NCBI GenBank assembly: GCA_037576215.1
Contig: JBANDB010000008.1
Coordinates: forward strand, 1,116,001 to 1,180,000
Length of the DNA stretch: 64,000 nt
Origin: Armillaria gallica
Taxonomy: Eukaryota > Basidiomycota > Agaricomycetes > Agaricales > Physalacriaceae
Direction of reading: 5' to 3'
Below are positions 1 through 10,944 of the stretch, one piece after another; position 1 is the first letter of the stretch, and each line of letters starts with the position of its first letter. The position numbers were made by a program, and so were the translations under genes. Below the pieces are notes generated by a model. The model searched no databases. It was not told where the DNA came from and saw only the letters and a program-made list of their open reading frames with translations.

Positions 1-1131
1 GTGATACCAGCGAGGAGAATGTGAGAGGAGTTGAGGGCGAGAATGGAGGGGGACGCCAGGTGGGTAAGGTTGAGGTTTCGGAGGTAGGGGATACTTCGAC
101 AGTAGAAGATACTTCGATCTGGAAAGAGTGCCACGATCCATTACGACCTGAACGAATATAAATTAATCAAGCAAACATCAGAGCACTGAATCGACATACT
201 GAGGATCGTCAAATAGCCAGAAGTACTACACGAAATGTCCGATATATTCTAAAAATGTTCTCAGTTCAAATTGCAGATTTCATGGCAAAGATCGAACCTG
301 TATTGGGATGATGCCGCTCCCAACGTTGGCGAGAGTGCGATCCTCGCCTACATAGAAGGTTTGGACGCGTGTACTGTCGTTGCAGGACTCTACAAGGAAT
401 AGGACAGAGGCCGCCCTGGTGTCAGTCGTAACGAACGAGCATGATTCACGGGAGAAGCAAAAGCTTTTCAGAACGGTGACTTCTTCGGGCGAATTATGCG
501 TCTGCAGGACTTTGCAGTCGGCATCCAATAGTGATATGCTTCCCTTGTTCGAATAGGCGACGATAAGTGGGGGCTGATCGTTGCAGATGTACATCCCAGA
601 GAGCTCATGGGGCATCTATCTTGGAGTCAAATTAATGCCATAGAGGGAATGAATTCGCTAGCCAACTTGCCAGAAAAGATTTCTTTTTGCTTTCAGCCAG
701 ATTCGTCGAGGGGTCGTCCTTCCATGCCCATATTGTCCTACTCTCTTCTTCCTTAGGCAAATCGGAAGACGACGCGATTGCCGCGTAGGTCGTATAGACA
801 GGTCCAGCACCATCCAAACTGCAGTGGGATATTGACGGACAAGAAAATGAAGTTGCAGGTCCTAATGTGTGTGAGACGATAGGATGCATTGTTGACACCT
901 GATGGGGCCGTGATTAGAGAGAAATGAGAGCAATAAAAGAGCGAGACGCACATCCAGGATATGTACACCATCTCCTTGGGCAGTCACTGTCACGTAGCCA
1001 TCTGAGCTGGTAGGCGTCGTGGTATGGGATGCATATAAAGACGATTTGCCGCCCTTGTGGGATTTCTTTTGTAGCCGTTTTGAAGTCGCATAGGTAGAAA
1101 GGGAGAATGGCTCCTGGATAGAGGATTCCAT
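1..1131 (-). CDS. Probable Utp8/NOL11-like nucleolar protein, 3' end beyond the left edge
   Basis: Three or more exons read leftwards. The first begins at the ATG at 1131 (an in-frame ATG at 1191 is possible) and runs to a donor just after ...GDGVHILDV. The second (about 898-665) carries HTLGPATSFSCP and later RTIWAWKD, typical of a beta-propeller blade. The third (about 615-280) reads PPLIVAYSNKGSISLLD and ends at a donor after SGIIPIQ. Near position 90 an open frame reads YLRNLNLTHLASPSILALN and leaves the window, so the gene is partial. The pattern resembles fungal Utp8-like WD proteins, which act in early pre-rRNA processing and tRNA export in yeast. That family match is from memory and moderate at best; another WD-type protein is possible. 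The splice into the last exon (about 280 to 120) is unresolved because more than one frame is open. Confidence 0.5.
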
Positions 1132-1424
1132 GGCGGTGAAATTTTGAGAAAGACTGTTCTGATTGGTTCTTGCGCCGGTCCGAAGTTCCACGTGGCTTCA
1201 TCGTTAAACTTTTCGTTCCTATTGGGTCACTACGCAGCCCGAAGTTCAAGTAATTTCGATTTCGGCGGACGCATAGCCAGTTCTTTCTGCGACTTTTGGT
1301 TTTTAGATGCCATGGGCCGTCTCCAACTCGGTTGAGTAAACTTGGAACGTTTGGATAGGGGCGTCCCTATAAGTATCAATCTCGAGAATGATGTCCAATT
1401 GACCGCTATTGAACTACAGAAAGA

Positions 1425-2133
1425 CTAAATATCAAGAGTATAAAAAGGCACCGTCGCCCTGGTGAAAGACCTCATTGGGGCGAGGACAAAGTCATCATGT
1501 ATGGGAACTGCAAAGTGAACGTCTTCCCCCAATCCCGTTACACGATATATTGCACCCTCAGGTGCCACGAAAACTTCACTCTTTATATCAGCAGCATCCA
1601 TGTCACCATTTCTTGCAGCAGTCATTTCAAAGGATGGTAACTCTTCTTCCGACCCACCTCCATCTGGACGCGGCACGCCATAAATCTAGACACCCGGATG
1701 GGGTACTGGGATTGGACGACCGTCAGAGTTAATGAAAGCGAATTGGTATTGGCGATCGTCTGCCAATTCTCCCTGCCAAAAGCCAATTTTATGTTTGTGG
1801 TCTTTGTCATTGATGTCTATAACTTGCATGGACTCGTCTAGGGCAGGATGGAGCTAAGTAGAGAGGTTGGTCAGAGCAAAAGACAGACTAAAAATAGCGC
1901 ACGCCGATACGCCTGAGACTGCTGCCTGCAGGCTCGACAATGTTTCTGCGGTACCCGTCAATAGTATATCTGGCCGCCTCAATAGAGCCAAATCGTGAGA
2001 GATAAAATTCTTGAATCTCCTGGCGGCTGTGGGTGGGATAGTTGAGGCACAACCAGTTTATCCAGTTTAGATCTTCGGTATTTGGGGTTGAAACGATGGC
2101 TGTAGGTTGACCGGTAGAAGACGTAGAATTCAT
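1425..2133 (-). CDS. Hypothetical protein with one in-frame stop
   Basis: Exon 1 starts at the ATG at 2133 and reads through WINWLCLNYPTHSRQEIQEF to SSLRRIG. A canonical intron of about 55 bases (gtgcgc to ttag, about 1908-1854) joins it to LHPALDESMQVIDIND. The second exon continues in one frame to the stop at 1425, ending ATVPFYTLDI, but an in-frame TAG lies at 1688-1686 between VPHPGV and IYGVPRP. Sequence on both sides looks like protein (HKIGFWQGELADDRQY before, EVFVAPEGAIYRVTG after). No plausible intron removes the stop: the nearest GT-AG options are only about 21-35 bases. The gene may therefore be broken, carry a sequence error, or end early at about 128 residues. I do not recognise the family. 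It lies tandem to the DUF7770-like gene, with which it shares no obvious sequence. Confidence 0.45.
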
Positions 2134-2272
2134 GATAGTGGTGGTCTAAAAGACTGACTGCAATGTCTCAGGTCCTTGCACCGGTCAGAAGTTCCACTTT
2201 GCCGTCATATGAAATTTCGCAAAATGCCAACCTAATAGCTGCTCTGCCCACGGACAACATATGTAGAGGCAG

Positions 2273-2875
2273 TCAATAGAACACGCCTGTAATGCGGGGC
2301 ATGAGAAACCTGGGACCTAACAGCTTCGATGGCTCCTCTTCCCAGTCTTCGAAGGATTGTTCGATATCATTTGCCCATCCGAGCACTTCTAGATCGTGTA
2401 TGATATTTGCGCACCAATGGCGACACCCTTGTCCAAGGTCGTTGAACCTGAGATCAGTTAGTATCAACGTCGCAGATTTCGATGCAGTACGCACCTATAC
2501 CTATCCCTTCCCTTCTCAAAGATAGCTTATATCCCCAACAGTGTAGGTAGAAGATAGCTTCAAGATATACGGCGCAACAGGCTTCCAGTCTTCGCCACCA
2601 GCCAGAGTGGTAAATGGATAAGACAAGTACTCAACCACGATGATGCCGCGAAACATATCATTAAGATCGGTAGCAGAAGGGTGCATGTCAAAGCGAACAG
2701 ACGCATTGGTGCTCGAGTTAAAGAACGACAGAGTGAAGTGATAAAGCGTGCGGTCAGCATTGATTTCGCCAACGACTGCTACTGTGTCAACTTTGAGATC
2801 GGTCAGGACGGCAGACGCATCATTGGATTTCATGACGAAGACGGTCGGTCGCTGGAGAGTAGAAGGCGTCGCCAT
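2273..2875 (-). CDS. DUF7770-like small protein, frame broken near the intron
   Basis: Translation from the ATG at 2875 gives about 115 residues ending STYTVGDISY. The second exon reads RFNDLGQGCRHWCANIIHDL and stops at 2273. The GCR(H/Y)W core after a G-R-x-R-(F/Y) motif is the hallmark I associate with the fungal DUF7770 family, whose function is unknown. The intron (about 2503-2445) has a textbook TACTAAC branch site and ctcag acceptor. Its phase, however, requires FEKGRDR upstream, which lies one frame away from ...GDISY, so a single-base shift at about 2520-2522 must be assumed. Total length would be about 175 residues. The gene is divergent from the MYND gene, with 98 bases between start codons. 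Family assignment is moderate; function is not predicted. Confidence 0.5.
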
Positions 2876-2973
2876 TTCGTAGTCGTTGAAGGTAATCGAC
2901 TATGTGGCCCAGGACAAGGTGTGACTTTGGGCCCAGGCCCAAGGCCGACCATCCCTGATCATCACAAACAATC
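2876..2973. promoter_or_regulatory. Shared divergent promoter (DUF7770-like / MYND)
   Basis: Only 98 bases separate the start codons of two oppositely transcribed genes, so both core promoters and 5' leaders must fit here or overlap coding sequence. I see no clear TATA box. A palindrome-like GGGCCCAGGCCC stretch lies at about 2929-2942. Confidence 0.5.
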
Positions 2974-4098
2974 ATGTCATCCCCATCGAGTTCAAAAAAC
3001 AAATCCAAGAACAAAGAATTTATCATCAAAAGCAATTCCCGTAACCAAAATCAATGCCATTGGTGCCAGAAAACGCCGCAGGACCTTGGCTCGGACAAAC
3101 CATTTCAGACATGTAGTCGGTGCAAAGAGGTAGGTATCTTATAGTGCCATTCAAAGACAATCCGACTACATCATTTTTAGGTCATATACTGCGTGAGTGC
3201 ACGCGTCTGCGTCGCGTAGAAGACGCGCTCGCGCTCATCTTCGAATGCACAGAGTACAGAGTGTCAGCGACTGAATTGGCCGCTCCACAAACTCCCTTGC
3301 TCGAAATCGAAAGAGAGGAACGCGATCCTGGCTCAAGATCCAGCTCGTGCAGCGAGCGCAGCTAAATTCGCGAAATGGTACGTGCTTTCAACTTTTTTAT
3401 CTTCCCTTGACTGACTTATTGGTACGAGAAGGTTCGAACGACCCTCCAAACTCGACGTTTTACGCCAAGCAGCCATGCAGGCCCTCGACATCATTAATCA
3501 TCCTGAAAACGTCGACCGCAAGGCTTTCCACATCCGAATGAAGCTCCACCCTGACTACAAAATTCGTGATCAGGAGGACAGGTATGTCCTGGAGAAGGGC
3601 CTCATGTTTCCCAAGGAGACAATGCTAGACCCTTTGCCGGCTGACAAGCGGGATCACCTTATTGAATACATAAAGGTGCAGAATGATTTTGTCAAGGGCC
3701 GTGGCGAGATTGGCGTTGTTCCAGTAATGATGGAAGAGGTGGAGGTGGGCGCCGATGGCGAGGCAAAGCCTAGGAACAGCTCTTGGTTGCCCCTCGCGTT
3801 GCCATTCACCCTTGAAGAGGCGAAGGTCATTATGAGACTGGCCAAGTGGGGAGACGTCTTCTGGGTCAGTAGCCTTGCTATTTCAGGTCGCTTGTTGCTA
3901 ATAGATAGACCTTTGCAGGAGGCTAGGCTTCGAGACACCTTGGCAGTCCCAGAGGCGCAGTGGGATGACTTCGTTCCGAATCCCAAGAAAGATCGTGCTC
4001 ATTGCGTGCTCCCGGATCACTTGTTGAAGGATAATCCAATGGAGTATTTTGTTAACAAAGCGGTCGAGATGCACTTGAACGACCCTAATGGCAGGTAG
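2974..4098 (+). CDS. MYND zinc-finger protein
   Basis: The ATG at 2974 opens a serine/lysine-rich leader followed by a MYND finger split over three exons: CHWCQKTP...CSRCKE (exon 1, to 3118), VIYC (exon 2, 3181-3192) and STECQRLNWPLHKLPC (exon 3, 3253-3377). All eight Cys/His ligands of the C-x2-C ... C-x2-C ... YCS-x2-C ... H-x3-C pattern are present. MYND fingers bind proline-rich partners and often act in transcription regulation. Exon 4 starts at 3432 (WFERPSKLDVLRQ) and continues to the TAG at 4096-4098. Within it, 3865-3918 is a 54-base GT-AG segment that keeps the frame; it is probably an intron joining KWGDVFW to EARLRDTL, otherwise it adds 18 residues. The C-terminal half is a conserved-looking helical region I cannot name. 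The gene is convergent with the YIH1-like gene, 85 bases away. Confidence 0.85.
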
Positions 4099-4183
4099 TT
4101 TGACAATGTGTACTTACTGTACGCCATTTGCCTATGTTGTAGTACCATACATTCTGTATAACTCCCAACTTGCTCTTTGAACC

Positions 4184-5426
4184 TCAATGTCTACGTCCAC
4201 GAGCTGACGACTTTTTCGAAGCCGGTTCATCCAGGAAACCACCTAATTCTAGCGCGTTTCGAGCTGCTTGATTGATGTGCTTAAACCGGTCCGGTCCAAG
4301 ATGGATACCTCCAAAATACCGCGTCACTACGACAAGGACGTTGTTGATGTCCTATTAATCGATAAGTGGGAGGTCACACAGTGAAGGACCCGAGTGCTAA
4401 CCAGTATTTGAAGTAGATGTGCTAAACGTCCACCCGCCGCGGTCTCGCCGTCATCATCGTTATCTGGATACTTTTAGCTTGCATCGACGGAACGAATATC
4501 AGCGTACCTTGGTGAAGGAGCCCTCCTACTTCGCACCGCCAAGCATTGATTATCGGGTGTGCCGCTCTAGCTATTCGCCGATCGGAGGAAAGATGAGAAA
4601 GAATCAAAGGAACCTAATGTATTGAGATTCAATGAATGTAGTACTTTTCATGGCTTCAACGTACCATCGAGGGATCTGATATTGAACATGCTCTGCCGAT
4701 GAACGAACTCCTGCGATCCGTTATAGGCTCGGAAACGAATATTTCGACGCCTTCAGGCAAAGAAGCCGGAACAGAAGGTGCAGGATCAGCCGGAGGTGTC
4801 GGTACCGACGTCGCCTGATTATCAGGAAGCGCCCTCCCATCCTCCCGGAGCAGCTCACCCGCCTTGTCCGCACTCAGATGGTCTTCATACCACTGTACAC
4901 ATCTGTCCAGAACAGTCTGAAGGCCGTCAAAGACACAAACGTTGTCCTCTATCCATTCTACGCCATTGACGGAGATGAAGGTCTTCAACACGGACCCGAA
5001 AAGAGCAGAGTCGATTCCGAAAGCGCCGATGTACCGCGAGAGTAGTTGGAGCTGGGGCGTGGAAGTTGATGGGTAGGATGGTGGTAAGGATACCAGGACC
5101 TTGATGGACACCTCATCATGGGGGGAAGGAAAACTGCACTTTATCATCTGGCAAATCAGTTTTATGTTGATAAGTCCTCACCTTAAAACGATTTCGTACC
5201 GCACAGTACCAGTATCATCAGTTGATCTCTCTTCCGGAGGGTGCCATATCCGTATAGAGTCGTCTCCGTAGATTGATTTCAGGACTATTAGGGGCTTTGA
5301 TCAGCGAGAAAAGAATCAGACAATGTTTGTAAGCTTTTTACCCTCTAATTCCGAGGCAACCGGTTCACGATCATTCTGCAGCGTCAAAATGAGGTTATCT
5401 AGCTCTTCGGCATCTGAAGAATCCAT
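4184..5426 (-). CDS. YIH1: YIH1/IMPACT family protein (RWD plus Impact domain)
   Basis: Starts at the ATG at 5426 (MDSSDAEELDNLI) and ends at the TGA at 4186-4184. The N-terminal RWD domain is assembled over three exons: VLKSIYGDDSIRIWHPP, YEIVLSFPSPHDEVS and VLVSLPPSYPS. After a proline-rich linker the Impact (UPF0029) domain reads GRACSISDPSMVP, SDRRIARAAHPIINAW, DNDDDGETAAGGRLAHLL and VLVVVTRYFGGIHLGPDRF, with a basic tail. About five canonical introns join these without frame breaks. In yeast, Yih1 binds Gcn1 through the RWD domain and actin monomers, and restrains Gcn2, the eIF2-alpha kinase of the amino-acid starvation response; it is cytosolic. The Impact core motifs are near identical to the family, so the assignment is firm. 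Spliced length is about 300 residues, normal for the family. Confidence 0.93.
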
Positions 5427-5497
5427 GGCGGGCAAGGGAAATTAAGGAGGGGTATCGCTACTGCAATCGAACGGGACGTAGAGGCAAGAAACCGTCA

Positions 5498-5880
5498 ATG
5501 TCGACATTTACTTTTCTATCCGGTCCGCGGCCCGAAATCCGCGCAACCAACCTTCCAAACTGGTTGACCTACTTCGTCCACGCCGACTGCACGTACGCTG
5601 TTCTCCGCGACGACCAAGGAGGCGAATACTCCTCGTAATTGGCACCTTAATGTGGATCTCCCTCCTTATTTGACAGCCTGACTTGGAGTCATCTCAGTCG
5701 TCAAAGGCTGATCAACGCTTCCCTGCATCCCTGCACCGATGTCCGTGCCAACTTACCTTTGGCATTTCCCTATTCTATGCTGGCTAAGCTCGGTTCATTA
5801 GAGCCGGGATCCTCAACGGACGCCGTCAGCTTTCTAGTATACCCAGCAGGATTTCTTTCGATAGGTTTCTCAGAGTTGCC
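5498..5880 (+). pseudogene. Possible gene relic, perhaps the N-terminus of an adenylation-domain (NRPS-like) enzyme
   Basis: A short open frame from the ATG at 5498 reads MSTFTFLSGPRPE...CTYAVLRDDQGGEYSS and stops at 5638. A donor (gtaatt) lies at the stop, and joining to the acceptor ttgacag near 5682 restores a frame reading LTWSHLSRQR, open for about 65 codons to the TGA at 5880-5882. The TYAVLRDD...SLTWSHL pattern resembles the start of fungal AMP-binding synthetases, but no ATP-binding motif follows and I cannot extend it. Its start would be 71 bases from the divergent YIH1-like start. Treat as a suggestion only. Confidence 0.25.
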
Positions 5881-5882
5881 AT

Positions 5883-6911
5883 GATCACCGTTGACCTGTC
5901 TTGTCTTCCGTGCGGAACATGAAGGTGGGTTTCTCCACGCAGCCAGCCTACCGGGACGTGGCTTCGTTTCCAGGGTTCAACGTTCAACGTTTCAACTTTT
6001 ACCGGCGTCACCTCCCAGCCGTCGAAATTACATCTCATCCGGTCCTCGATGTGTTGTAGGAAGCGCCGTTAGTAGCCCCCAAATTCAAATCTCGTTTAGT
6101 GGTGGTCAATATTCTGTTTTAAATACCGTCCAAGTTTGATACTTTCCATGACGTGGAAAAGCTCTCGACCAAAAGTTGCTTTGCGTAACAGGACTGTCCA
6201 AGAGTGGAACAAGAAAACGACACCCTATACGCCTCCATGGCCGACGTCTAGAAATATACTGAATCCGATGTATTTTACTCGGACGCGCGCACGTCGGTGC
6301 CGCCACACAACAAGCCTTCCTTCACAAACACGAGGGCAGGCTAACAGACCACTGTCATTTTTGTAGGACGGGGAGTCGCAACGGCATGGTGCGCGTGCCG
6401 GTCGCTGAATCCCAGCTGAGCCTTCGCTTCATGATTTGTCGCCACACATTTAGTTTGATCCTGAGTTTTTCAAGAACCTTCATTACTTGCATCAAAATCA
6501 GATTCTAAGCTTCGGATCCGATGGTTCAGTATCGAAATGATGCCGAAGGCTGCGTGCCTATGATTTAGCCACCGCCCCCACTGCTTCGACGGTTACTAAG
6601 TATCATCTTACTTACTTATTGTCGGTTAAGTTCGATTTTTAGTCGTTAGCTGTATGCAAGTGGTATGGGACTGTTTGATGATCGAATATGTATAGTCAGG
6701 CATCACTTATTCCTTATAGCCATCTGCTCCTTCTTACGCCCACCGCTAAGTACTGACAGAATCGGCGGCACCGCTTGTCCAGACCCGCCGGCGCCGCGAT
6801 CAAAATGTTACATCACAGTTTGTCATTGTTGTTTCTCCGTGCCGTTGCAGCCTGCCCGTATCTGGAAATCGGAGACTTTATCCCGTCACACCACGGTCAT
6901 CGTTGGACACG
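5883..6911. other. No gene recognised; upstream region of the TRP-like gene
   Basis: Several short frames overlap here on both strands, none with a motif or splice pattern I could support. The last part (about 6600-6911) is presumably the promoter and 5' leader of the TRP-like gene. Confidence 0.4.
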
Positions 6912-9900
6912 ATGAGCTCAGCTCTCTCTGTCCTCGTTGCCCTTCTCCTCATCCTGCCTATTGTTGTCTGTACACCTGCAGATCTCACTTTTAATGACTG
7001 TTTCAGCCCTAATGCCAACGCTTCCGGAAAACTTACCGTTTCTAACGTTTACGCGCAGGTCCTTCACAATGCAACTCTTTCGAACTACCTCGATCTTGTC
7101 GTTATTGGCGAGACCCCGTGGAAATCATAGGTCGTTCCGACTCGAGTTTGAATCTTGGTGTGCACATTTTCTTTCATCCACAAAAACGTGCTCTTACGTT
7201 GGGCCGTTTGCAGCCACCCTCTTTACATCGACTTCCATTCTGACATTGAGCGCATGGTCAAGCAGCTCGTACTTGTGCACGAATATCCACCCTCCAGACT
7301 CGGAACTCTCCGTTGCAAATGACACTAACGACGACTTTTACTGCCCAATTCCCGCAGGTCCATTCGCCTTGTCAGCTCAGATACCATGGGGATCCGGTCG
7401 CTCTCTCACTACTCTCACTACTCGCTTGAGGGCCGTAGACACTTTCAGCAACGAGATGTTGTGTATCGAGGTCGACACTACTCCCTTGGATCCCACCGAC
7501 AACGAGCCATACGGCGCGGCCGTGGCCATATTCTGGGGGTCCGTTGCTTTGGCTATCGCTTATTGGGTTGTCGTTGGGATAGCAAGGATCGTTTCTGCTT
7601 GGAACCGCGGTATCAGCAGGCCAGGAAAGGGTTTGTGGGAGCGAGTCCAAAGTGCCGGTTTTATATTGGCTAGTGCAATGAGTGGAGAGCGCTTCGCAAC
7701 ATCGCCTGCCCTATTGAGATTCAGTGCGTTCCGGTTACCCTTCGCTATCCATTTTCACTCATACATTCCAGGCACTCCCTCCATGCGGGATATCATCTTC
7801 CATACGCAGTGGTGCTCCGTCCTGGCCATGGTCGCCGTGCAATGGCCAGCTTTCGTATGTAAGTTTTTGTTTCTTCTGTGGTATCGGTTACCCCTCCTCC
7901 TGGCGCCCACATGCATGGTGAAAGCGCCTTATCTCGTGATAGCTTTCAGTATTGCCAAGGCAAAACTACTGCTAGAGAAGCATCCATATATGTCATTAAG
8001 CCATTATCTCGGAGATTTCTTTGCAGTCTGCGTGCTTCTGTAGTATCGTTTTTGCTTATCGTAACCTCCTTATCGTTTATAGATCCTCTCTTGACTCAGA
8101 CGGCTTGGGCTACCCTATCTTACAGTCAGTCTATTTTTGTCGTTTGCGGCATATGATGCTTAACGGAGCATTAGATATAACACTCACTTCCGGTCCTGAT
8201 CACCATTGGGATCCATTGTCGACGGCGTCATATGATCCTCCTTCTTCCTTCCAAACTCAGATGTCGAATTCTTCCAATGACCTGTATATCAATTCCTCCA
8301 TCCCGAACGTACTCTTCACTTTGCCGGCAAATGCTAGTACTGGTATGGAGGCGTTCGCCTACTCAGTAGGCGTACGTCCACAAGATCTTTTCGGGATCTG
8401 TCTCATTCTTTTCCTCGGCATTGCCGCGGCTATCGTGGCGCTTTCAGCTCTCTTGTGGTTTATTGACTATCTCGCCGGATTTTTAGGCGGAGCCATGGGA
8501 TCATCCCACTCCGGGATGAAACATCTTGGCGGTACCCGGAGTCCAGCGTTTGGCAGTAAAGATATGCTGGATAGTAGTGCTGTCGCCAATGCCACTGCAG
8601 AGGAGAACCGGTCACTGAATGGCAAGGATACGTTAGGGATAATCAGACCGCCATCTCGATACACCCTTGGGTCCACCGGGGCCACTGGAATATCCTCTCG
8701 TAAACCTTGGTGGAGGTTTCGAACGAGCTTGAGTTCTTTCCACGGCAGTGTTCTCCATGGCAATCTCGTCCGGATACTCATCCTGTTCCATCTTCCCGTT
8801 ACGATATTCTCTGTGTATCAGATGACGTTGCCTCGATCAAGGGCCTCCATGGCATCCATTGTTCTAGCAGGATGTTCATTTGCCGTCCTTTCCGTTTTGA
8901 TACCTACAATATTAGTGATCCGGGTACGGATGACGACGACGAGCAAACTTTATGATGAAACCCGGACTTTACTATCCCTAGGTCCATTGTATAACCACTA
9001 CCGACATGGTTCCCAAATGTTTGCTGGTCTATTTTTTGCGACGAACGTTGCGTTTGGCCTAACTATAGGCGCGGGTCAAAACAGCGGCACTGCGCAGGCC
9101 ATTGTCATCCTCGTCGTGGAAGTTGTATCAGCACTCGTGACGAGTATATGGTTACCCTGGGGAAATGGTGCCAGCATGGGGCTGATCAGCTTTTTGTTCT
9201 GTGTTGGAAGGATTGTAGTTGCCGTCTTGTTGCTTATTTTGACTCCTGCTGTGAGTTTAGCGCGCCGATCACTTCGTCGACTTTATATTAATCGTGTTTT
9301 AGCTTTCGATTGGTGCCGGTGCCGGTGGTTGGGTAGCCTATGGCGTCTTGGTCATATTGGCCCTTGTATATCTGGCGCTATTCCTCATGCTTGTCGTCAA
9401 GCTTGTGGAAGCTCTGGTTCGAATCGTCGGTATGGTGGGCTTTGAGCGAAGCAGTCACATCGTGGATAGCGGTCTTCTTGGAGCATGTGGCTTAGCAGGG
9501 TGCTGTGGATCAAGGAAGCGACGAAGACCTCGCCGCTCGGACGACAAGAAGCCTCAAAGTGGGAAGGTACGGCCGAGATACGATAATGTCGACTCTAAGC
9601 ACATTCACAAGCGCGATTCGGATATATCGTCATATCTGCCTCCTGCCTCCCTGGGAACTCCAGTTGGCGGAAAGGGTTCTGTCAGTTCAGGCCCTCCACC
9701 CTCGGTTTTGAAACCAGAACATGCACTCAGACCCTATCGAGAAGAGAGCGATGACGAAAACGGATACATCATGGGGGCGTGGCAGCCATTCCAGACAAAA
9801 CCTTCCGGATACATCCCCGTTGCTGATACTCCGACGAAAGTCCCTCCTCCCACCTCCTCAGGTTTCTCGCGCGTGGGCGGCGGGCGTGCCCATATCGATT

Positions 9901-10598
9901 CTCCTTATGCAATCGCCGCGGGCTCTACAATCAATGCAGGATCAACGCAGACATTCCCGTCTATCGCTCAACAGGTATCGCAGCCCGATGCGAGTTCCGG
10001 GTCATTGAAGCGGCACTCAGATGAAGAGGACACACCTTCTTTGTCTGCGAACACAGCTATACGGCAACAACAAGAGTATCACGCACGCGCTGGTTCTCTA
10101 CCGCCTGGAGCTATGCCTCCTTTCCACGTCCGCACAAAATCGCAAACGGCGATCATCGAGCACGCCGGGGGAGTCAGCCAAGCAGGTCCATCGTACCCTA
10201 CGGGACCTGCAATAAGACCAGTCAGAGATCCCACACCACCGCCTACAGCGTTCAATCTCAGGCACTCAAACCCTAACCCAGTCAACGATGATGATGGGTC
10301 AGATACTGATGTACCCAAAAAGAAACCGTGGTATCACTTACGACGGCACCGTCCGCATAGCAGTGAAGGTACAACTTCCACAGCAAAACCTCCGGACGAA
10401 GAGGCGCCATCAGATCTTCCACCCGTGTCAACTTCAGCTCCTCAACGGTCATTCGTGGTCATCCGGAAACCACAGCAGTCACCTGGGAGGTCACAAAAGT
10501 TGTCCACGGGATCTGAACCAACAAATCTGTCTCCGTCTGCGGCCGGGGAACCATCTGTGCCAACGCGAAGATCGTACCCTTCCCATCCGGGCTCGTAG
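6912..10598 (+). CDS. TRP-like integral membrane protein with ML-like domain
   Basis: The ATG at 6912 begins a signal peptide (SVLVALLLILPIVVCTP) followed by an ML-like/TRP_N lumenal domain (CFSPNANASGKL, VEIIGRSD, ATLFTSTSILTL, YCPIPAGPFA). A multi-pass TRP membrane domain follows: AIFWGSVALAIAYWVVVGI, IIFHTQWCSVLAM, YPLLTQTAWATLSYN, LFGICLILFLGIAAA and later helices to about 9445. A long hydrophilic proline/serine-rich tail ends at 10598. Introns include 7859-8082 (224 bases, long for this window), about 8120-8171 and about 9252-9301. The exon holding DLVVIGETP must shift by one base at about 7117 to reach VEIIGRSD; otherwise it stops at 7128-7130. Relatives such as S. pombe Pkd2 and yeast Flc proteins act at the plasma membrane or ER in calcium signalling, cell-wall integrity and flavin transport. 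Which of these applies is inference. Confidence 0.85.
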
Positions 10599-10944
10599 GG
10601 AGAATGTGGGTAATATGTTGTCCACCTCCTGACAGTTTTGTTTTGTCTGTTTTATCACGTTGCCATCATGGACTTACCTTACCGCATTGCATCGGACACT
10701 TGTTATATATCATGTTCATGACTGTGGATTTCTTTTTACCTATGGAAGATCGGTTTGGATGCTGTTCTTGGGAATCTAACAGTTTGTATATCTATTTATA
10801 TAATTGTCGACATCAATTACAACAGTCCATAGGCTACCTTTACATTTCAACCTATAATGAATAACTAGTGTTGTCCAGTGATGAATATGCATGAGATGAT
10901 TATTAGATACACAGCAGCATTGTTTAATTTTTGATATGCCACTT
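10599..10944. terminator. Convergent 3' region
   Basis: A 346-base, AT-rich gap between the stop codons of the TRP-like and CNH-like genes. It should hold both polyadenylation sites; candidate A/T-rich elements such as tatatctatttatataa lie near 10786-10803. Confidence 0.4.

Noticed and set aside
5826..6038. Minus-strand frame with LSKEILLGILES, resembling the start of an F-box
   Set aside because: It stops after 18 residues of similarity, has no conserved tryptophan/proline pattern afterwards and no splice continuation.
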